Shown piece after piece: positions 34,119-42,952 of a DNA stretch of 64,000 nt (its first letter is position 1; every line of letters starts with the position of its first letter). Position numbers and translations under genes: made by a program. The stretch comes from Afipia sp049747295. GTDB taxonomy: Bacteria; Pseudomonadota; Alphaproteobacteria; Rhizobiales; Xanthobacteraceae. The stretch spans positions 4,278,001 to 4,342,000 of the forward strand of contig NZ_JBMHJM010000001.1 of NCBI RefSeq assembly GCF_049747295.1, given 5' to 3'. The notes beneath the pieces are model-generated. The model was not told the DNA's origin and made no database searches. It saw only the letters and a list, made by a program, of their open reading frames with translations.

Positions 34119-35624
34119 GTGCGCACGTCCCGGAAAAAGCGACCCGCGAAGATTGCGCCCATCATCGCCGCCCGATTGAACCGTCATTCCTCGCTTCAGA
34201 TGCAGGGGGACGGACATATCGCCGCGTCTTCGGGCCACACGTCGCTCGGTCACTATTCAGTCAGTCTTGGACGGTTGAGCCGCGCCGCGGTGGAGCGCGT
34301 GCAACATCTGGCCAACGGCCTGCCGCTCGCGTCCTTTGCGGGCAAGAGCGCCGTCGCCAGGGAAGTCGACGCCCTGGTGCATCGACTAGCTCAGCAGGGG
34401 CTTCTCGAATACCGGCTCTTCGCTGCGCAGGACGAGCAGGATGTCGTGGTCATCGAGCCCCAGGTCGCCGAATATTGGCCGCGCCGCGCCAAGCTTGGTA
34501 GCCGCGATACCGTCGTGTTGTCGCGATTCGCCTATCTGCGCCGGCGCGGCAACGAGATGGTGCTGGAATCGCCGCGTGCCGGCGCGCTGTTCCGGATCTG
34601 CGATCCCGCCATCGCCGCCACGCTTGCGACGCTGTCGCGGCCTCACAAAGTCAGCGAGCTTCGACACGCATCCTCCGTCAACCTCGCGCTGCTTGAGCTG
34701 CTCGCGGATTGCCAGATCCTGCTCAAGCTCAATGCACAGGATGGCGATGGCCTTCGGGTGCATGAAGGCGACGGCCATCTCGTGCTTTGGGATTTCCACG
34801 ATCTCGTGTTTCACACACGGAGCACCGAGGGCCGGCAATCCAACCCCATTGGCGGCGCCTACATGTATGCCGATGCGGTTCCACCGCTGCCGGTGGTGCG
34901 TCCGCGATGGTCGGGCAAGACAATCGATCTGCGTAAGTTCTCCACCTCAGAGTCGCACTCCCCCCTCGCAACGCTGTTGCGCGAACGGCATTCCATCCGC
35001 GATTTCGACGACCGGCATCCGATCACGCTCGCCGAACTCGCGCAGTTTCTCGACACCGCAGCCCGCGTGCTGTCGGAATGGAAGAGCGGCGATAACTTCG
35101 AAGGCCATCCTGAGACCACCTACAGCACAAGACCCTATCCGGCGGCGGGCAGCGCCTACGAACTGGAACTGTATCTGGCAGTCTCGAACTGCGAGGGGCT
35201 TCCACGCGGACTTTATCATTATGACGCGGGCGGCCACGCGCTGACGGCGATCGAGATCTCCGCACAGCAACAAGATCAACAACAAAAACACCTCGTGGCG
35301 CTCTCAGCTGCCGCCCAGTTCGCCATGGACGCACCCGGTCCGCCGCAGGTGCTGATCACCATCGCTGCGCGCTTTGGGCGGATCTCCTGGAAATACTCTT
35401 CAATCGCGTATTCGCTGATCCTGAAGGATGTCGGCTGCTTGATCCAGACATTCTATTTGACGGCGACCGATATGGACCTCGGCGGCTGTGCCATCGGCAC
35501 CGGCAACATCGATCTCTTCGCAAAAATGACGGGACTCGAATTTCATGTCGAGGGTCCGGTCGGTCAATTCGCGCTCGGACGCGGCAAGAAAGGCGAGCCC
35601 AAACTAGAGCACGTTGCGGTTTGA
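34119..35624 (+). CDS. SagB/ThcOx-type FMN-dependent azoline dehydrogenase (B protein)
   Basis: A 501-residue enzyme expected to oxidise thiazolines to aromatic thiazoles. Residues ~45-270 are the N-terminal SagB-specific region. Residues ~285-495 are the nitroreductase-fold FMN domain: LLRERHSIRDFDDRHPITL, RPYPAAGSAYELELYLAV and DMDLGGCAIGTGN. A Lys-Tyr pair (WKYSSIAYSLILKDVG, ~residue 423) matches the catalytic KY of BcerB-type dehydrogenases. The start is GTG 34119, 13 bases after the YcaO stop, so the two are co-transcribed. Its presence means the product is predicted to contain thiazoles, not only thiazolines. Confidence 0.9.
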   Translation: MRTSRKKRPAKIAPIIAARLNRHSSLQMQGDGHIAASSGHTSLGHYSVSLGRLSRAAVERVQHLANGLPLASFAGKSAVAREVDALVHRLAQQGLLEYRLFAAQDEQDVVVIEPQVAEYWPRRAKLGSRDTVVLSRFAYLRRRGNEMVLESPRAGALFRICDPAIAATLATLSRPHKVSELRHASSVNLALLELLADCQILLKLNAQDGDGLRVHEGDGHLVLWDFHDLVFHTRSTEGRQSNPIGGAYMYADAVPPLPVVRPRWSGKTIDLRKFSTSESHSPLATLLRERHSIRDFDDRHPITLAELAQFLDTAARVLSEWKSGDNFEGHPETTYSTRPYPAAGSAYELELYLAVSNCEGLPRGLYHYDAGGHALTAIEISAQQQDQQQKHLVALSAAAQFAMDAPGPPQVLITIAARFGRISWKYSSIAYSLILKDVGCLIQTFYLTATDMDLGGCAIGTGNIDLFAKMTGLEFHVEGPVGQFALGRGKKGEPKLEHVAV

Positions 35625-35848
35625 CCCAGCTCGCGTATGGACTCGGGTGCGGTACGATGGCGTGAACTCGGTCAGCAACCCTGACCAACCCGAAGCCGTG
35701 AAAATCTGCTACTTTGGAATGCGGGCGCTTCATTCTCGACGGTCTGAGGAAGGGAGTCGTCCTGGGGCGAAGCCTGTTCGTTGCTGATGAGGCGAACGGC
35801 GTCTTCTCCTGTAAGCGGACATGAGACTAGTGATCAAGGAGGTCGCAG

Positions 35849-36469
35849 ATGTCGGTTCGCGAACCCATTCTCAAGCCCGTTGCGATTGCAGACCTGCGCC
35901 CAACCCAGATGACGGTCGGCATTCGGGAGGTCAAGGAGAAGCGCAAGCGCTGGCATGACGAGAGCAAAAGCAAAGGAGCCGAGTTTCTAGGCAAGCATAT
36001 GATCCCGGTCGTGCTTGGCCCGGAGGACCGCCACTACGTTATCGATCATCACCACTTGGCGCGGGCGCTGCACGACGAAGGCGTCGAAGATGTACTGGTC
36101 ACCGTGGTGAAAAACCTCAGGACGCTGGAGCCCGACTCGTTCTGGTTCGTCCTGGACAATTGCAGTTTGGTGCATCCTTACGACGACGAGGGCCGCCTGC
36201 GTCCTTACAAGGATTTACCGAAGACCGTAGCCAAGCTTGTTGACGATCCGTTCCGCTCGTTGGCGGGCGAACTGCGACGCGCCGGCGGATACGCCAAGGA
36301 CACGGAGCCGTTCAGCGAATTCCTGTGGGCCGATTTTTTGCGTCGACGGGTCAAGCGCAAAACCGTTGAGACTCACTTCGAGTACGCCCTCGAGCAAGCT
36401 CTGGAATTAGCGAAAAACGATGAGGCAAACTACTTGCCCGGCTGGTGTGGTCCCGTCCTGGACGATTGA
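35849..36469 (+). CDS. ParB/Srx-like (ParBc_2) family protein
   Basis: A 206-residue cytoplasmic protein of the ParB-like nuclease family PF08857. The hallmark is YVIDHHHLARALHDEG (about residues 61-76), preceded by the ParB-like ADLRPTQMTVG segment. No HTH is obvious, so it is not a classical chromosome-partitioning ParB. CAAGGAGG lies 6-7 nt before the ATG. It follows the RiPP cluster by 224 bases. A weak 6-bp hairpin (GGTCAG/CTGACC at 35670-35686) sits in that gap. A functional link to the RiPP is not indicated. Confidence 0.8.
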   Translation: MSVREPILKPVAIADLRPTQMTVGIREVKEKRKRWHDESKSKGAEFLGKHMIPVVLGPEDRHYVIDHHHLARALHDEGVEDVLVTVVKNLRTLEPDSFWFVLDNCSLVHPYDDEGRLRPYKDLPKTVAKLVDDPFRSLAGELRRAGGYAKDTEPFSEFLWADFLRRRVKRKTVETHFEYALEQALELAKNDEANYLPGWCGPVLDD

Positions 36470-36581
36470 AGGCATGCCCGTCAGCGCGAGAAACGCGCAA
36501 GCGGACCGCGGACCAGACGAGCCGTGCTGGCCCGGTGAGAGGCTAACGGACGGCAGCATCGATGAGAGGAAAGAACAGCTC

Positions 36582-37391
36582 ATGGCGCATGCAGAGGTCG
36601 AAGTAACGCTAAGCCGTCTGGATCGCGAACTCGTCGCGTCGCTGAACGATTTCCGCGATCCGAGCCAAGAGTGGCGCCGCCTCTTCTCGGAGCTGCTCGG
36701 AACGTTCTTCCTCGTCCTCGTGGCCGCCGGTGGCGGCATGATGGGGCAGGCGTTTCCCGGCACGATCAGCCGTGCCGCTGCGGTTGTCGCACCCGGTCTG
36801 ATGGTGATGGCGATCATCCTCTTCATGGGCAAGGTGTCTGGCGCTCATCTCAATCCAGCGGTCAGTATCGCGTTTTCGTTGCGTGGTGACTTCCCATGGG
36901 AACGCGTGCCGGGATACATCGTCGTTCAGTTGATCGGTGCAACGCTCGCGGCACTGTTCCTGCACGCGGTGATCAACGTGTCGGCCAGCTACGGGTCGAA
37001 CTATCCCGCGCCGGGATACTCCGCGTCTGCTGCGTTCCTCATGGAGGCCGTGCTGACCCTCGGTCTCGTCAGTGTCATTCTCGGCACAGCGTCCGGAGCC
37101 CAGAACATCGGGATACTCGGCTCGATCGGCGTCGGCGCGTACATTGCGCTCGCCGGGCTGTGGGGGAGCCCTATCTCGGGAGCGTCGATGAACCCCGCGC
37201 GCACGTTCGGTCCGAACTTGGTCGCGGCCGACTTCACGAGCTACTGGGTGTATGTCGCGGGCCCACTCGTGGGGGCGGTTCTCGCAGTGTGTGGAGCATG
37301 GGTGCTCCGCGGTGCCGGCGGCGGCCGCGCAGGCTCAGGTGCGGCACAGGGCGATCTCTACACCGAGATCGAGCACCCCGATAAGGCTTGA
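36582..37391 (+). CDS. MIP-family aquaporin
   Basis: A 269-residue inner-membrane channel with six helices and both half-helix signatures: NPAV at N91 and NPAR at N204. These pass water or small neutral solutes; the selectivity cannot be fixed from this reading. It has a hydrophilic N-terminal extension of ~30 residues (VTLSRLDRELVASLNDFRD) and a Gly/Ala-rich tail. The frame is open upstream to 36420, overlapping the ParB-like gene. ATG 36582 is chosen with AGGAAAG about 10 nt upstream. It is about 110 bases after the ParB-like stop, so read-through is possible. Confidence 0.9.
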   Translation: MAHAEVEVTLSRLDRELVASLNDFRDPSQEWRRLFSELLGTFFLVLVAAGGGMMGQAFPGTISRAAAVVAPGLMVMAIILFMGKVSGAHLNPAVSIAFSLRGDFPWERVPGYIVVQLIGATLAALFLHAVINVSASYGSNYPAPGYSASAAFLMEAVLTLGLVSVILGTASGAQNIGILGSIGVGAYIALAGLWGSPISGASMNPARTFGPNLVAADFTSYWVYVAGPLVGAVLAVCGAWVLRGAGGGRAGSGAAQGDLYTEIEHPDKA

Positions 37392-37439
37392 AGCGCTGGA
37401 AAATCAGGTTGTGTTGCCGTAAGGGGACTAAATAACCGC

Positions 37440-37940
37440 ATGCCTGATCTTTCGTCACTCCTTGCCAAAATTCCAGATGATATAAAACCTTTGGCCGCGC
37501 TTGGCATCGGCGCAGTCATGCTGGTTTTTTTCGTGATGTTCCATGGTGCCGGTCTCCACCTTATTCTCGTGTTGCTTAAGCGGCGCGAACGACGGCTTCG
37601 TCTGGAACGGCCCCATCTGGTCGCGGCATTTCTCTTGTTCGGTTGGTCCGTCTTCCTCCTGCTCACACTGCATATCGCTGAGTTTATGATGTGGGCGTAT
37701 ACCCTCATGTACCTAGGTTTGATTGCGCGCGGTTACGACGCGATCTATTTTTGTGCGAACGCCTACACCACGCTCGGTTACGGAAGTGTCGACCTTGAAC
37801 CGCATTGGCGGCTTATCAGCCCTATCATCGGCATTTCGGGACTGTTCAACTTTGCTTGGACCACCAGCGCACTGATCGATTTGGTGTCATCGCAGAAGCA
37901 ACTCATCGATCGACTGGAAGACGAGCGCGAACGGAAATAA
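37440..37940 (+). CDS. Two-helix K+ channel-like membrane protein
   Basis: A 166-residue membrane protein. Helices are seen at LAALGIGAVMLVFFVMF, AAFLLFGWSVFLLLTL and ISPIIGISGLFNFAWTTSAL. Between the last two lies NAYTTLGYGSVDL, a recognisable potassium-channel selectivity filter (TxGYG). A short charged C-terminus follows (LIDRLEDERERK). It probably forms a tetrameric ion channel. It lies 48 bases downstream of the aquaporin, with the same orientation, so the two may share a transcript and a role in osmotic balance. Confidence 0.8.
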   Translation: MPDLSSLLAKIPDDIKPLAALGIGAVMLVFFVMFHGAGLHLILVLLKRRERRLRLERPHLVAAFLLFGWSVFLLLTLHIAEFMMWAYTLMYLGLIARGYDAIYFCANAYTTLGYGSVDLEPHWRLISPIIGISGLFNFAWTTSALIDLVSSQKQLIDRLEDERERK

Positions 37941-38077
37941 ATCTGCGTTCCGCCCGCAGAAGCCAGCAGCTCGCTTTCGCAAGCATCCTCGCGACTTGTT
38001 GCTGGCATGGAATAACTCCCGTTCCTTTTTGCTAGCCGCCATGGCAACGGCTGTGGACGAGGCGACCGCGCTGAGGG

Positions 38078-39163
38078 ATGATGCCTTTCATGAGAGATCA
38101 TAAACAGCAGCAGCAGCGAGCGCTCCTCGACAATATTCCTGATATGGCGTGGCTGAAGGACCGGGAGTCGCGTTATCTCGCGGTCAACTCCGCCTATCTC
38201 GAAATCATTGGCCTGGATGAAAGCGTGGTTGTTGGCAAAGTGCCGCATGATATCTGGCCGGCCGAATTGGCCGACATTTATATGCAGACCGACCGCGCGG
38301 TGATCAAAAGCGGCCGGCGCCGGAAATACGAGGAAAGCCGGTCCGACCCCACCGGCAATGTTCTGTGGTTCGAAACGATCAAGTCGCCCATTCGTGACGA
38401 CGAGGGCCACATCATCGGAACGGTCGGGATTTCGCGCGACATCACCGAGCGCAAGGCCGCCGCAGACGAACTGATCCATTCACGCGCGCAATTACGCGAG
38501 CTTTCGTCGTTTCTGCAGTCGGTACGTGAGGAGGAGAGGGCGCGCATTTCCCGTGAATTGCATGATGAACTCGGTCAGACGCTGACCGCGATGAAAATAG
38601 AACTGATCTGGCTGCGCGAGCACCGGGAATCGACGGACTTCATCCGGGGCCGCGTCGATCGGCTGGTTTCGATTGTCGATCGCTCGGTGACGGATCTGCG
38701 GCGGATCGCCGTCAATCTGCGCCCGATGATCCTTGATGAGCTTGGCCTAGTGTCGGCGATGAAGTGGCTGACGCAGAATTCCGCGGAACTTGGGGGGCTG
38801 GATACATCGCTGTCGTTCGACCGGGAAGATATCCGTTATGACAGCGAGGTCAGCACCGCCGCTTTTCGGATCGTGCAGGAGGCCTTGACCAACGTCATGC
38901 GGCATGGCGCTGCGACGCGCGCCAGTGTTGCGGCGCGGCATGAGAATAGTGAGTTGCAGATCGAGATCAAGGACAATGGCCGGGGCATCGATCAGAATGC
39001 ATCGCAACAAAACAAGCTTGGTCTTGTCGGGATGCGAGAGAGGGCGCACGTGCTCGGAGGATCTGTGGAGATCAGCCCCAATCCTGAAGGCGGAACCATC
39101 GTTGCCGTGCGTTTGCCATTGATCGATCGAGATTCACCGGACAAACTAGTACCGCCGATTTGA
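38078..39163 (+). CDS. PAS-domain histidine kinase, NarX/HisKA_3 type
   Basis: A 361-residue soluble kinase. Residues ~15-125 are a PAS domain (LLDNIPDMAWLKDRESRYLA; PAC motif GTVGISRDITERK). The HisKA_3 phospho-acceptor is H162 in ISRELHDELGQTL. The HATPase motifs are IVQEALTNVMRHG, KDNGRGID and GLVGMRERAHVLGGS. Two ATGs lie at 38078 and 38081, and MRDHK at 38090 is also possible; GAGGG is just upstream. The last few codons and stop (LVPPI) lie inside a palindromic repeat element, so the natural C-terminus may have been altered. The NarL-type regulator downstream is the expected partner. Confidence 0.9.
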   Translation: MMPFMRDHKQQQQRALLDNIPDMAWLKDRESRYLAVNSAYLEIIGLDESVVVGKVPHDIWPAELADIYMQTDRAVIKSGRRRKYEESRSDPTGNVLWFETIKSPIRDDEGHIIGTVGISRDITERKAAADELIHSRAQLRELSSFLQSVREEERARISRELHDELGQTLTAMKIELIWLREHRESTDFIRGRVDRLVSIVDRSVTDLRRIAVNLRPMILDELGLVSAMKWLTQNSAELGGLDTSLSFDREDIRYDSEVSTAAFRIVQEALTNVMRHGAATRASVAARHENSELQIEIKDNGRGIDQNASQQNKLGLVGMRERAHVLGGSVEISPNPEGGTIVAVRLPLIDRDSPDKLVPPI

Positions 39164-39223
39164 AGTCCCTGCATCACTCTCGGAAAACGCGCGACAGGGA
39201 CTTCAAGTCGAAAGCGGTACTAG
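39146..39223. repeat. Palindromic repeat element, CTAGTACC...GGTACTAG (copy 1)
   Basis: A 78-base palindrome. Its left arm CTAGTACCGC...TTGAAGTCCCTG is mirrored by CAGGGACTTCAAGTCG...GCGGTACTAG. The arms are about 27 bases with a few mismatches. It overlaps the 3' end of the kinase gene. It shares its outer CTAGTACC/GGTACTAG termini with the next element, but the inner stems differ. Confidence 0.8.
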
Positions 39224-39236
39224 AATCATAGTTTTG

Positions 39237-39311
39237 CTAGTACCCTTTGCTTTCCGAAGTTCGCAAAGCGGGTGCTGCGACGTGTTACGAACTTCGGAAA
39301 GCGGGTACTAG
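39237..39311. repeat. Palindromic repeat element, CTAGTACC...GGTACTAG (copy 2)
   Basis: A 75-base palindrome. The inner arms GCTTTCCGAAGTTCG and CGAACTTCGGAAAGC are perfectly complementary, and the ends are CTAGTACCC and GGGTACTAG. It ends five bases before the ATG of the response regulator, occupying the place where the ribosome-binding site and promoter would normally be. Confidence 0.8.
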
Positions 39312-39315
39312 GCCA

Positions 39316-39936
39316 ATGATCCGGCTCCTTGTTGCTGACGACCACGCCATTTTCCGGGAAGGCCTCAAGCAGATTCTTTCCGGGCATGAAGATTTGCAGA
39401 TCGTGGGTGAGGCGACCAATGGTCAGCAGCTTCTCGATCTTCTTGCCGTGTCGCCGTGCGATATCGTGCTCTTGGATCTGTCGATGCCGGGTCGCAGCGG
39501 TATTGGCCTGTTGGCCGATGTCGTCGCGCAACTCGGCGAGGGCCGCCTCATCGTGCTGAGCATGCATGACGAGCATCAGTATGTGGTCGAGTCGCTCAAG
39601 GCCGGTGCGGCCGGCTATGTGACGAAAAGCAGCGCCAGCCAGCAGCTCATTCAGGCGATCCGAAAGGTTGCCAACCATGAAATGTTCATCAGTGCCACGG
39701 CCCAGCACGCTTTGGCGCAAGCAGTGTCGGCGGACGCGCCGCATGAGCGATTGACGCCGCGCGAACGCGAAATTTATGACCTGCTGGTCCAGGGCCGCAA
39801 GATTTCCGACATCGCCCGCAAGCTCGATCTCAGCATCAAGACCGTCAGCACGCACAAGACCAACATCTTGCAGAAGTTCGAGGCTGCGACTGTGGTCGAT
39901 CTTGTGCATTACGCGTTGCGTCGCGGTCTGCACTAA
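39316..39936 (+). CDS. NarL/FixJ-family response regulator
   Basis: A 206-residue regulator. Receiver domain: DD at 8-9, phospho-acceptor D54 (IVLLDLSMPG) and K104 (GYVTKSSAS). LuxR-type HTH: RLTPREREIYDLLVQGRKIS, then SIKTVSTHKTNI. The kinase immediately upstream, with which it forms a NarX/NarL-like pair, is separated by two palindromic elements. The frame is open into the second palindrome, but conserved similarity begins at ATG 39316. Targets and signal are unknown. Confidence 0.92.
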   Translation: MIRLLVADDHAIFREGLKQILSGHEDLQIVGEATNGQQLLDLLAVSPCDIVLLDLSMPGRSGIGLLADVVAQLGEGRLIVLSMHDEHQYVVESLKAGAAGYVTKSSASQQLIQAIRKVANHEMFISATAQHALAQAVSADAPHERLTPREREIYDLLVQGRKISDIARKLDLSIKTVSTHKTNILQKFEAATVVDLVHYALRRGLH

Positions 39937-40120
39937 CTCGTCTGGGGCGCGGACTCATGAAGCGCGTAGAGGACCAACGTCCTCTCAATTCTGAACGGCG
40001 GCGCGGAGGAGCAGCCGCCCAACGACTTCAGTCTTCGCGGTGGCTACCTCCGGGAACACCTCGACTCACTGCGCGATCCACCCGCGCGTAATCACCAACG
40101 CGCGGGCCGCGATCTCGCCC

Positions 40121-40534
40121 TTAGGGGAACGTTATTCCGAAAGCCGCCGGGTCGGGCTGCTCGCCGTCCCGGGGGACGAAGAAGCGCTCCAGCCCACCCG
40201 GCACGAAGCTGAGCAGTAAGGTCGCCTGGTCTCCGACCACCTCGATCGTATGCGGCACATCGCGGGGAAGAGCCGCGTAGGCGCCCGGTCCCACTTCGAC
40301 GCGGGTATCGCCGACCCGCGCGATCAGCTTCCCTTGTACCACGTAGATCAGCTCGTCTTCGCGCGAGTGGGTGTGCAGCGGCGGCTCCTCTCCGGCCCGC
40401 ACTGTCCACAGGACAGCGCCATAGTCGCCTCCCGACTGGCTGCTCTCCACTTTCAGCTCGACGCGCGAGCCCCCGGGTGAGGTCACCGTCTGGCCGCCCT
40501 GGGGCGGCGTGAGAATTGGCTGCTTGACTGGCAT
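40121..40534 (-). CDS. Small cupin-domain protein
   Basis: A 137-residue single-domain cupin. The first metal-binding motif is PPLHTHSREDELIYVVQGK, and the second contains LPRDVPHTIEV. Proteins of this size are usually small metal-dependent isomerases, dioxygenases or sensory cupins; no substrate can be chosen. AGGAGACGACAA precedes the ATG. It is transcribed leftward, alone. Confidence 0.82.
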   Translation of the reverse strand: MPVKQPILTPPQGGQTVTSPGGSRVELKVESSQSGGDYGAVLWTVRAGEEPPLHTHSREDELIYVVQGKLIARVGDTRVEVGPGAYAALPRDVPHTIEVVGDQATLLLSFVPGGLERFFVPRDGEQPDPAAFGITFP

Positions 40535-40900
40535 TTGTCGTCTCCTGATCGTGGATCATCGATTGTCACGCTTGCCTGACGGCCAAGCAGGACCAAACCG
40601 CCTGATGCTGTGTGCCTCAGCACAGCGGCCCTAATCGCATACTGCGAATTTGGCTGGAGGATGCCGCCGTCGTCCGACAAAGGAAAATGCCGTGTGACTA
40701 TTTATCCTATAACTATTTATCATGGACCTCAATTCGGGCACGATTGCATCGCGGCGGCCTTGCCTGCTGCGGCTGCCGTGGCCACCCGGTGCGCTAATCG
40801 CCATGCTCGCTGCGATGTCTTTGTCCGAGATTGGCCGGCCAATCTCGATATGCAGCGCGACGCGGCCGGCTCCTGCGAACGACCGCGTCGGTGTCAAGGA
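40535..40900. other. Intergenic region, no gene supported
   Basis: The 366 bases contain an AT-rich direct repeat (ACTATTTATC at 40694-40703 and 40712-40721). This may belong to a promoter for the cupin gene transcribed leftward. Short frames here do not look like genes. Confidence 0.35.
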
Positions 40901-42355
40901 TCAAGTCTCGCCGCCGGCGAAGATATCCTTCTTGATGACCGCGTGAACGCCCCAATTTCCATCAACCACTTGGGTGATGCCGAAGTCGACGCCGATCGTA
41001 ATCAAAGAGATCGCTTCATCCTCGGTCAGCTTCTTGGTCGTCATCAGAAATTTGCGCATCTTCCGGAACGCATCGCGCAACGCGAGGTCAACCGATGATT
41101 TCGAGTAAATGTCCGACTGTGCTTTGTCTCCTAATTCGGTGAGATAGTTGGCGAAGCTGAAGCCGTGCACCAGCCACTCGTCCTTAGTTTCCAGCATCGG
41201 ATAGTCCAGAGCTTCGAGCGCTGTACCGACGAGATCGGCCTTCTTGTGCAGGATGATCTGGAAGGTGCCGTTCAACGAGCATTCGATTGCCGTCCCGCAC
41301 AGCTCTGAATCTCCCTGAGAAGCATGTGAATCGCCGACTGATAACAGGGCGCCTTCGACTGCAACCGGATAATACATCGTGGCGCCTTTGCCGATGCGCC
41401 AATTATCAATGTTGCCGCCGGTATAGCTCGGCGGAATCGAGTCGACGATATCCGCTTCCTTGGGCGCCAAGCCGATCACGCCGAAGTGCGGACGTATCGG
41501 AATGCGCACATTCTTCAGGATGCCGTGGTTTTCCTTGATCGTGGAGTGATCGACCGGAACGCCAGGATAGTCGATGGTTTTGTGAACGACGCCGGAGGGG
41601 TCGGTCTGTGGAGTCCATTGGAAATTATACACGGCCTTCGCCCAGTTGCGTTCGCCGGTGGCGTCGACTTCGTAGATTGTGATGACTTCGCGCGGCTTTG
41701 GCTCGGTGAGCAGGTCCTTATAGTGAAAGCCCCACCATGCGGCCGCGTTGCTGCCGAAAGCCTTTCCGGGATATTGCGGATTAGCGCAGGGCCGGGGCGT
41801 GACGTCGATGATGCGCAACTCGATCACGTCACCCTCCTGGGCGCCGCGTACGTAGACCGGGCCGGTGCAGATGTGCACGCCAAGGCCTTCGCCTGCGCCG
41901 CGCCCGAACAGCGAAGCATCCATCGGTCCTGCGCCGCGTCGGTTTACGCCCTTCTTCTCCTTGGTCCACAGGAACACGCTTTCAGCGCCGGGATCGCCCT
42001 TCACCATGCGCTCGGCGTCGTCATTGGCATGGTGGGTCAATGCCTCAATGGTGATGAAGTCGCCTGAATCGATCTCCACCTGCGGCTTCAACTTCTTGCT
42101 GAAATAGCCCCAATGCACAGTGTCGGCATTCGCCGGCAAGTGATGATAGGACCGCTTGGCCGGTTGGTTTCTCTCGGCGGCAGCCGCCATCTGCGGCGTC
42201 ACCAAGGAAATGCCGCCCGCGGTCATCGCCGCTGCGCCGCCGGCCGCGGCGAAGCTGGACCTCAAGAACGACCGGCGTTCCCGATCGAGCGTTTCCTTGA
42301 ACTTGCGGTGGTGCAATTCGAATTCCGGACAGTCCTTGTCGTCACCTGCGCACAT
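40901..42355 (-). CDS. Acetamidase/formamidase-family protein with Tat signal
   Basis: A 484-residue FmdA/AmdA-family enzyme. The N-terminal region carries a twin-arginine signal (RRSFLRSSFAAAGGAAAMTA, residues ~26-45), so it is exported folded. Family motifs are TVHWGYFSKKLKPQVEIDSG, LTHHANDD, GPVYVRGAQEGDVIEL and GDSHASQGDSELCGTA. It should hydrolyse a small amide in the periplasm. Its C-terminal motif (LTEDEAISLITIGVDFGITQ) occurs once, unlike in the paralogue at 22841. AGGAGAGATCC lies before ATG 42355. A cluster of TTGAGC palindromes lies 160-210 bases upstream. Confidence 0.85.
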   Translation of the reverse strand: MCAGDDKDCPEFELHHRKFKETLDRERRSFLRSSFAAAGGAAAMTAGGISLVTPQMAAAAERNQPAKRSYHHLPANADTVHWGYFSKKLKPQVEIDSGDFITIEALTHHANDDAERMVKGDPGAESVFLWTKEKKGVNRRGAGPMDASLFGRGAGEGLGVHICTGPVYVRGAQEGDVIELRIIDVTPRPCANPQYPGKAFGSNAAAWWGFHYKDLLTEPKPREVITIYEVDATGERNWAKAVYNFQWTPQTDPSGVVHKTIDYPGVPVDHSTIKENHGILKNVRIPIRPHFGVIGLAPKEADIVDSIPPSYTGGNIDNWRIGKGATMYYPVAVEGALLSVGDSHASQGDSELCGTAIECSLNGTFQIILHKKADLVGTALEALDYPMLETKDEWLVHGFSFANYLTELGDKAQSDIYSKSSVDLALRDAFRKMRKFLMTTKKLTEDEAISLITIGVDFGITQVVDGNWGVHAVIKKDIFAGGET

Positions 42356-42511
42356 TGGATCTCTCCTGGTTTGAACGTGTGTTTTACGCACGCCTTCATC
42401 CCATCGCAGTCCATTGGAGCAGTCAAACCCCGCGCATCATCCAACGTGAGTGTTGCACCACGAAAATCGCGTCACCGGCTAGCGAAGCCAGGGGATATGC
42501 GACGCTTGCTT

Positions 42512-42566
42512 ATTGCTTGAGCAATGCGCGCTCAAACTTTGAGAAACATGGGCATTGTTTGAGCGC
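42512..42566. promoter_or_regulatory. Cluster of TTGAGC/GCTCAA inverted repeats
   Basis: ATTGCTTGAGCAAT (42512-42525) is a near-perfect palindrome. GCGCTCAAAC (42528-42537) is perfectly inverted as GTTTGAGCGC (42557-42566). It lies 157-211 bases upstream of the Tat-exported acetamidase-like gene and looks like an operator. The rest of 42356-42952 shows no gene. Confidence 0.45.
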
Positions 42567-42952
42567 AACAAGTTCTTGGCGCTGGTGAACTCTCAAGATC
42601 GCGAAACAGAGCATTGAAGTTCTGACATTGATACCTCTGCGCGGCGATAGCGCGGTCCAATGATGGACAATGTCTGTCATTGGCCCATCGCGACGTTGCG
42701 CTGCCGCAGAACTCCGGCCGCTATTGCGGCAGAGCGGACGCAGTCTTCGCCGCATCAGGCCGCCGGGTTTATGGGGACACGGCCTAACCTTCCAGAACGA
42801 CTGGAGGCGGCCGGGCGCCTACCTCGATTGAGAGTATTGATTTCAGGAACTCACCGTTGCCTATTGGCTGCGACGCCACCAGAAATAATCGTTCTCTCTA
42901 AGTGCCTTGAACGCATTCCGGAAAGGCAGGAGCAGCCAGCTCAGGAGGACCA

